NCBI RefSeq assembly: GCF_014645795.1
Contig: NZ_BMMK01000003.1
Location: forward strand, 1-64,000
Direction of reading: 5' to 3'
DNA length: 64,000 nt
Origin: Longimycelium tulufanense
GTDB taxonomy: Bacteria; Actinomycetota; Actinomycetes; Mycobacteriales; Pseudonocardiaceae
A model generated the notes under the pieces. The model was given only the letters and a program-made list of their open reading frames with translations, ran no database searches and was not told the DNA's origin. Positions 59,142-64,000 of the stretch are shown in pieces. The translations under genes were made by a program, and so were the position numbers. Numbering within the stretch: the first letter of the stretch is position 1; every line of letters begins with the position of its first letter.

Positions 59142-60566
59142 TCAGGCGGCGCAGCAGGAGAGTTTGGTGACGTCGCTGGTGTAGGTCTGGGCGGCCAGTT
59201 TGAGTCCTTCGGCCATGGTCAGGTAGGGGGCCCAGGTGTGGGCGAGCTGGTCGACGGTGAGGCCGGCGGCCAGCGCGTAGCCGGCGGCGGTGATGATGTC
59301 CCCGGCGCCCTCGGCGATGGTGTGGACGCCCAGCAGTGTGCCGGTTCCGGCCTCGGCGACGATCTTGATCAGGCCGTGGGTGTCCCGGTTGACCAGGGCT
59401 CGGGGCACGTAGGCCAGGGGTAGGGTGCGGCAGTCACAGCGGATGCCGGCGGCAACGACTTGGGCGTCGGTCATCCCCACGGACGCGATCGCGGGTGTGG
59501 TGAAGGTGACCCGGGGCAGCGCGGTGTAGTCCAGGGTGCGCGTCGCGCCGTCGAGTGCGTTGGCGGCGACCAGGGTGCCGTGTGCGGCGGCCACATAGAC
59601 GTACTGCGGGTGTCCGGTGACGTCGCCGGCGGCCCAGATGTGGGGGTGGGTGGTGCGGAGGTACTCATCGACCACGACCTCGCCTCGGGGTCCTGTCTTC
59701 ACGCCCACGCTGTCGAGGTTGAGGCCAGCGGTGGTGGGGCGGCGTCCGGTGGCCACCAGCAGCTGTTCTCCCCGCAGGTCGAGGGGCTGGCCGCAGCGGG
59801 TGGCGGTCAGGGTGTAGCCGGTTTCGTCCCGGCGGACCCCGGTGACGGTGGTGGCGGTGTGCACGGCGATGCCCTCGTCGGCGAAGACCTGCTCGATCAC
59901 CTCACTGATCTCGGGTTCCTCGAGCGGCGCCAGCCGGTCGAGCACCTCGACCATCCTCACCTGGACGCCGAGCCGGGCGAAGAGTTGGGCCTGTTCCAGG
60001 CCGATGGCGTTGCCGCCGAGCACGATCATCGACCCCGGGAGGGAGTCGAGCTCCATCGCGGTGGTCGACGTCAGGTAGCCGGCCTCGGCCAACCCCTCGA
60101 TCGGTGGCGCCCACGGGGTCGAGCCGGTCGCGATCAGGTAGTGCTCGGCCTCCACCCGGACGGTCCCCTCACCAGGAGTGTCCACCTCCAGCAGCGGGCT
60201 CCCGCAGTGGGCGACGAAGTGCGCGGTGCCGGGCAGGACCTGCCAGCCGTACTCGACGGCCAGGTCCACGTATTTCTCCGCCCGCAACGTCGTCACCAGG
60301 TCATCCTTGCCGGCCAGCAGTGCCGCCGCATCCACCCCGTCGGCGCTCGTGGTGACCCCCGGGAACTGGGCCGGGCCGACGGCGGCCACATGCCGGGCCT
60401 CGGCCGCGGCCAGCAGCGCCTTACTGGGCACGCACCCGGTGTTCACGCAGGTCCCGCCCACAGTGCCGCGCTCGATCATGATCACGGTCCTGCCCCTGCG
60501 ACGGGCGGCGATGGCCGCCGCGAACGCCGCGCCGCCGGAACCGATGACCGCCAGGTCGTACCGCAT
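59142..60566 (-). CDS. merA: Mercuric reductase
   Basis: 474 residues. GSGGAAFAAAIAARRRG binds FAD, GGTCVNTGCVPSK holds the redox Cys pair (residues 40 and 45), and the C-terminus LSCCAA carries the mercury-binding Cys pair (471-472). It reduces Hg(II) to Hg(0) with NADPH. The N-terminal HMA domain of many MerA proteins is absent, as in other actinobacterial enzymes. ATG with GGGGAGG upstream. Divergent from the merR gene. Confidence 0.96.
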   Translation of the reverse strand: MRYDLAVIGSGGAAFAAAIAARRRGRTVIMIERGTVGGTCVNTGCVPSKALLAAAEARHVAAVGPAQFPGVTTSADGVDAAALLAGKDDLVTTLRAEKYVDLAVEYGWQVLPGTAHFVAHCGSPLLEVDTPGEGTVRVEAEHYLIATGSTPWAPPIEGLAEAGYLTSTTAMELDSLPGSMIVLGGNAIGLEQAQLFARLGVQVRMVEVLDRLAPLEEPEISEVIEQVFADEGIAVHTATTVTGVRRDETGYTLTATRCGQPLDLRGEQLLVATGRRPTTAGLNLDSVGVKTGPRGEVVVDEYLRTTHPHIWAAGDVTGHPQYVYVAAAHGTLVAANALDGATRTLDYTALPRVTFTTPAIASVGMTDAQVVAAGIRCDCRTLPLAYVPRALVNRDTHGLIKIVAEAGTGTLLGVHTIAEGAGDIITAAGYALAAGLTVDQLAHTWAPYLTMAEGLKLAAQTYTSDVTKLSCCAA

Positions 60567-60590
60567 GACACGCCTCCCCGTCCCCTTTGT

Positions 60591-60645
60591 ATCCGCTTAT
60601 GCGAATGTACCTATGCTATACAGGTCACATCCGCCTAGGCAGATG
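60591..60645. promoter_or_regulatory. merA/merR divergent promoter with two operator-like palindromes
   Basis: ATCCGC-TTAT-GCGAAT at 60591-60606 and CATCCGCCTAGGCAGATG at 60628-60645 are imperfect palindromes sharing ATCCGC(C/T)TA. Between them a -10-like TATACA lies at 60617-60622 for the rightward genes. This is where an ArsR-type repressor would bind to silence both directions until mercury appears. Confidence 0.55.
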
Positions 60646-60672
60646 ACTCGAAAGGGTGAGAGGAGACCCCCG

Positions 60673-61077
60673 GTGGACACGACCTCCCGCACGGGTGGCA
60701 AGGACTGTTGCGCCCTCCCGGTCGCGCTGCTGCCCACCGACCCCGAGGGCGTCGCGGTGCTGGCCAGGTTCTTCCGCGCGCTGGGGGATCCGGCCCGGCT
60801 GCGGCTGCTGGAGTTCCTGCTGGCCGGCGAGTGCTCGGTGAGCGAGTGCGTGCGACACCTCGGCCTGGCACAGAGCCGAGTGTCCTCCCACCTGGCCTGC
60901 CTGGCCGACTGCGGCTACGTGCAGGCCCGCCGCGAGGGCCGATTCTCCTACTACCGGGTAACTGACCCGCGGGTCGCCGAACTGGTGCACCTGGCCCGCG
61001 CCTTGGCCGCCGACAACGCCGCCGCCCTGGCGGCGTGCATGCGCATCGACACCCCCGCCGGGGAGGTGTCGACGTGA
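60673..61077 (+). CDS. merR: ArsR/SmtB-type regulator of the mercury operon
   Basis: 134 residues. The winged helix FFRALGDPARLRLLEFLLAGE...LGLAQSRVSSHLACLADCGYVQARREGRFSYYRV is ArsR-type, not the classical MerR fold, as in Streptomyces mer operons. Cys at 12, 13, 54, 59, 76, 80 and 122 offer metal ligands (DCC; GECSVSEC). Likely a repressor released by Hg(II). GTG start; its stop overlaps the next start by 4 nt (GTGA). Confidence 0.9.
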   Translation: MDTTSRTGGKDCCALPVALLPTDPEGVAVLARFFRALGDPARLRLLEFLLAGECSVSECVRHLGLAQSRVSSHLACLADCGYVQARREGRFSYYRVTDPRVAELVHLARALAADNAAALAACMRIDTPAGEVST

Positions 61078-61331
61078 GTGCCCGACCGCCAGATCGGCGT
61101 TCGGTCACCGTGGGCCTGGTCGTCGCGGGCCTGATGGTGGCCTGCTGCGCACTCCCCGCGTTGATCGCGGCCGGGGCACTCGGCGCCCTCGGTGCGGTCG
61201 TGGGCAACCCGTTCCTCGTGGGTGCCGCTGTGGTGCTGGCCGCGCTGGCCGTGGGCCGGGCGTTGTGGCGCCACCACCGCCAGGATCGCGGCAACACCTG
61301 CGGCCCGCCCGCTGACCGCCGGCCCTGGTAA
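61074..61331 (+). CDS. MerT-like mercury transport membrane protein
   Basis: 85 residues. Two membrane helices (VGLVVAGLMVACCALPALIA and NPFLVGAAVVLAALAVG) with a Cys pair (24-25) in the first, as in MerT-type importers. The second Cys pair of MerT is missing; one Cys occurs in the tail (NTCGPP). GTG start overlapping the merR stop. It likely brings Hg(II) to MerA. A MerP-like partner is not present. Confidence 0.7.
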   Translation: MSARPPDRRSVTVGLVVAGLMVACCALPALIAAGALGALGAVVGNPFLVGAAVVLAALAVGRALWRHHRQDRGNTCGPPADRRPW

Positions 61332-61473
61332 CCCCGACACACAGCGCTCTGACAGGGACGGCACCCCCTCGCAGACACGAGCGGACTGTTGCACCCCGTC
61401 GACTGCACCCTCCGAGACTGCCGACAGCCGGTGATGAACCACACAAACCACTGCCCCACAAGGAAACGATGTC

Positions 61474-62121
61474 ATGACGGAGATGCACGACCTCGCCGCA
61501 CTCTCGGGTGGCGGCACTGCCGACCGTCAGGCCACCCTCCCTGCACCGCTCCGAGAACTCCACCAGCGAGTACTCCGCCACTTCCTTGTCACCGGTGCCG
61601 CTCCCACGATGGCATGCCTGCGCGAGGCCGCCGGATTCCTCGGCCTCGATGTCGGCGATGCGGTCACGACACTCGCCAACGCGGATTTGGTGCACACCGA
61701 CGATCACCAAATCACGGTGGCCTACCCGTTCTCCGGCACCCCCACGCCCCACGTCGTTGCCGTGAACGGATGCTCGACAGTGCACGCCATGTGCGCCATC
61801 GACGCCCTTGGCGTGCCACCGATGACCGGCCGGGACGGGACGATCACCTCAGCCGACGTATACACCGGCGCCCGGGTCCACGTCGAACACCATGCGGGAC
61901 AGTGGTACTTCACGCCCGAGGACGTCGCGATCCTCATGGCCCAGACCGGCCAGGACGGGCCGAGCTCATGCTGCACCTGCCCACACATCAACTTCCACAT
62001 CAGCCCCCTCACTGCCACCGCCTACCTCGCCGCCCGACCAGATCTCCACGGCGTCGCCCTCGACCAACGGCGGGCAATCGCGCTCGCCACACACCTGTTT
62101 GGCCCGCTCCTGCGGCAGTGA
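61474..62121 (+). CDS. merB: Organomercurial lyase
   Basis: 215 residues. HAMCAIDALGVP gives the catalytic Cys107 and Asp110 with the spacing of Cys96 and Asp99 in the known enzyme; SSCCTCPHINFH supplies the second Cys. It cleaves carbon-mercury bonds, releasing Hg(II) for MerA, so the locus gives broad-spectrum resistance. ATG with AAGGAAACG upstream. The 142-nt gap before it has no gene. Confidence 0.92.
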   Translation: MTEMHDLAALSGGGTADRQATLPAPLRELHQRVLRHFLVTGAAPTMACLREAAGFLGLDVGDAVTTLANADLVHTDDHQITVAYPFSGTPTPHVVAVNGCSTVHAMCAIDALGVPPMTGRDGTITSADVYTGARVHVEHHAGQWYFTPEDVAILMAQTGQDGPSSCCTCPHINFHISPLTATAYLAARPDLHGVALDQRRAIALATHLFGPLLRQ

Positions 62122-62173
62122 CGAGCCGAAGTAGACGACAGACATCGGGAGAGAAACGGGAGCCGACGCGACG

Positions 62174-62493
62174 CTACCGTCCCGTCCTGGCGATGACCTC
62201 GCCCTGATCGTCCAAATAGGACTGCGCGCCACAGATCATGGGATCGCAGCCGATCTCGAACTGGGCGACCATGTCGCAGTCCCCGCAGACCAGCAGCGCG
62301 GTCCGCGCGAGGTCATCCGGCGCGCTCGCCGGGAGCAGCGCGCTGATCTACCGGATATGGCTGCCTCGTCGGCGGCCTGGTCCACCCGGAGCTGGAAGCA
62401 GGACAGTTCAGCCAACGCATACCCGATGCCGTAGGTGATGACACTGCGGAGCAATGCAACCGCCCACGGCTCGGCAACCCCACCGTCGCGCAT
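62174..62493 (-). pseudogene. Frameshifted small Cys-rich protein
   Basis: ATG at 62493 (GAGGAGG upstream) begins RDGGVAEPWAVALLRSVITYGIGYALAELSCFQLRVDQAA. After about 48 residues the frame shifts near 62345 into ALLVCGDCDMVAQFEIGCDPMICGAQSYLDDQGEV and a stop at 62174. The length is one short of a multiple of three. CxxC and CxxxxC in the second part suggest metal or cofactor binding. Family not recognised. It lies between merB and the MFS gene and may be part of the metal-resistance island. Confidence 0.6.
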
Positions 62494-62571
62494 CACAACC
62501 TCCTCAGAGATCAACGGATCCCGGCCTCGATCGCTCACGCAGGTTGTTCGTGCCTGTCGTTCTCGCTGTGC

Positions 62572-64000
62572 TCATCCGCTGCTGACGGGGGTCGTCGGCC
62601 CGCTTCCCGCTCCGGCCCGGGCGGGCAACGCGAAGAGCATCGCGACCGCGCAGGCGAGGAGGGCCAGCCCGCCAATCTGGAAAGCCAACGCATAGCCGGT
62701 CACCAGTGCCGGCGCGTTCTCGCTCCCCGCGCTGCGCGAAGCGGCCGCCGTCGAGAGCACGGCCAGTCCCAGCGCTCCGCCCATGGTCCGTGAGGTGTTG
62801 ATCAGTCCCGAGACCAGCCCTGTTTCACCGGGGGCCGCGCCCGCCGTAGCCACCGCGGCCAGCGGTGTGAGAGCCAGGCCCGAGCCGAACGCCATCAGGA
62901 CTCCCGGGCCCAGAACCGTGGCGAGGTAGCCGCCAGCGGTATGCATGCCACCACTCTCCCAGAGAAAGCCGACACCGCTGACGGCGGTCCCGGCCATCGT
63001 GAGGTACCTGGCGCCCACCGCATGCATCAGCCGGGGGGCAAGCTTGGAGCCGAGAATGATGCTCATCGACTGCGAGAGGAAACCCAGGCCCGCCTCGAGT
63101 GGGGTGTAGCGAAGGACGTTCTGCATGTACAGGGACATGAAATACCACATGGCCACCATCGCGCCGCCGCAGACGAGCATCGCGACGTTCGCCACCGAAA
63201 CCAACCGCCGCCTGAACAGCCGCAGCGGAACCAGCGGTGCCGCCGTGCGGGCCTCTACCGCCACGAAGACGCCGAGCAGTGCGAGCCCGCCCAGCAACGG
63301 CAGTAGCGAGCCCACAGCCGCCCATCCCAGCGACTCGGTCCGTACGATCCCGTAAGCCAGCGTCCCCAACCCAACCGTGACCAGCAGCGCGCCCGGCACG
63401 TCCAACCGCCCACGCGCCGCCCGGTCGCTTTCCCCGCTTTCAGCAACCCACACCACGGTGGCGATCAGCACGAGCACACCGATGGGCACGTTGATGAGCA
63501 GCACCCAGCGCCAGGACAGCAGATCGGTCAGTACCCCACCGAAGAGTCCGCCGGCCGCTCCTCCTCCCGCGCCCACCGCCGTCCAAGTGCCAACTGCGCG
63601 GGTACGGGCCGCGCCGTGGGGAAAGGAAGTCGTCAACATCGTCAGCGTGGCCGGGGCGAGCACCGCGGCCCCGATCCCCTGGACCGCACGCGCCCCCAAC
63701 AGCTGCCAGGGCTCCTGCGCGAGCCCACCCGCCAGGCTGGCGGCAGCGAACAGGCCCAGACCGACCAGGAACATCCGCCTACGCCCGAACAGATCGGCGG
63801 TCCGGCCTCCCAACAGCAGGAAGCCCGCGAAGGTCAGGGCGTAGAGGTTCGCCACCCATTGCAGCCCCACCTCACTCAGCCCCAGGTCCGTCCGCATCGA
63901 CGGCAGCGCCACATTGACCACCGAGACGTCGAGTACGACCAGGAACTGTCCCCCGCACGCCGCGAGCGCCACCGCCCACAGATGCGGTGTGCCCCACCTG
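62572..64000 (-). CDS. MFS drug exporter, DHA2/EmrB-QacA type (N-terminus cut by window edge)
   Basis: At least 466 residues with about 14 membrane helices. FLVVLDVSVVNVALPSMRTDL is the DHA2 motif D1, GGRTADLFGRRRMFLVG motif A, and GIGAAVLAPATLTML plus GGAAGGLFGGVLTDLLSWRWVLLINVPIG motif C of the 14-helix exporters. It uses proton motive force to export drugs. The frame is still open at the window end; only a few N-terminal residues are likely missing. No regulator is seen within the window. Confidence 0.9.
   Translation of the reverse strand, partial: RWGTPHLWAVALAACGGQFLVVLDVSVVNVALPSMRTDLGLSEVGLQWVANLYALTFAGFLLLGGRTADLFGRRRMFLVGLGLFAAASLAGGLAQEPWQLLGARAVQGIGAAVLAPATLTMLTTSFPHGAARTRAVGTWTAVGAGGGAAGGLFGGVLTDLLSWRWVLLINVPIGVLVLIATVVWVAESGESDRAARGRLDVPGALLVTVGLGTLAYGIVRTESLGWAAVGSLLPLLGGLALLGVFVAVEARTAAPLVPLRLFRRRLVSVANVAMLVCGGAMVAMWYFMSLYMQNVLRYTPLEAGLGFLSQSMSIILGSKLAPRLMHAVGARYLTMAGTAVSGVGFLWESGGMHTAGGYLATVLGPGVLMAFGSGLALTPLAAVATAGAAPGETGLVSGLINTSRTMGGALGLAVLSTAAASRSAGSENAPALVTGYALAFQIGGLALLACAVAMLFALPARAGAGSGPTTPVSSG

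Overview
The window is chromosomal DNA from a high-GC actinobacterium, most likely of the family Pseudonocardiaceae (inference). Pointers are strong GC bias at third codon positions, frequent GTG/TTG starts, many 1-10 nt gene overlaps, DUF3558, DUF397/DUF5753, DUF3618 and DUF6153-type families, and gene order shared with Mycobacterium tuberculosis in several blocks.

Layout. 1-4.6 kb: accessory genes (thioesterase, DoxX-VOC pair, a frameshifted hydrolase), an unusual tRNA and a DUF3618 protein. 4.7-5.8 kb: a TetR regulator and a small acidic protein. 5.9-17.7 kb: a leftward purine-catabolism cluster. It encodes OHCU decarboxylase, HIU hydrolase, uricase, three-subunit xanthine dehydrogenase, an 8-oxoguanine-deaminase-like amidohydrolase, a guanine-deaminase-like enzyme, an AzgA-type permease, MoaA, XdhC and a MocA-like transferase. 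A PucR regulator is divergent at 17.9 kb. Together these take guanine, xanthine and 8-oxoguanine to allantoin and help make and insert the molybdenum cofactor. 19.6-24 kb: two uncharacterised small proteins, a secreted serine hydrolase, a DUF3558 lipoprotein pair and a Crp-like regulator. 24-28 kb: peroxiredoxin Bcp, a membrane HtrA-type protease, an orphan ABC ATPase with degenerate motifs, and a quinone-oxidoreductase-like enzyme. 28-29.5 kb: an XRE-DUF5753/DUF397 pair.

29.6-45.6 kb is a conserved core block. Leftward genes are rdgB, rph, an MBL-fold phosphodiesterase, murI and rhomboid, then cysM, cysO, mec, a P1-family peptidase, DUF2017 and clpS. Rightward are pncB and pncA, bioY, a DUF4111-like nucleotidyltransferase and dinG. 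As I recall it, the order matches M. tuberculosis Rv1329c-Rv1341, interrupted here by an SMP-30-like gene and a Uma2 gene. 46-50.7 kb: a frameshifted secreted protein, PTH2, serB and ctaD.

50.9-64 kb is accessory: a DUF6153/DUF305 pair, a stand-alone DJ-1/PfpI protein divergent from a GlxA-type regulator, an FAD monooxygenase, a subtilase, a gene-poor AT-richer stretch, an alpha/beta hydrolase, a mercury resistance locus (merA divergent from an ArsR-type merR, merT-like and merB) with two operator-like palindromes, a frameshifted Cys-rich gene and an MFS exporter cut by the window edge. Six apparent single-nucleotide frameshifts, all in accessory genes, are either real decay or assembly errors. 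I saw no CRISPR array, insertion sequence, rRNA or obvious antiviral system.
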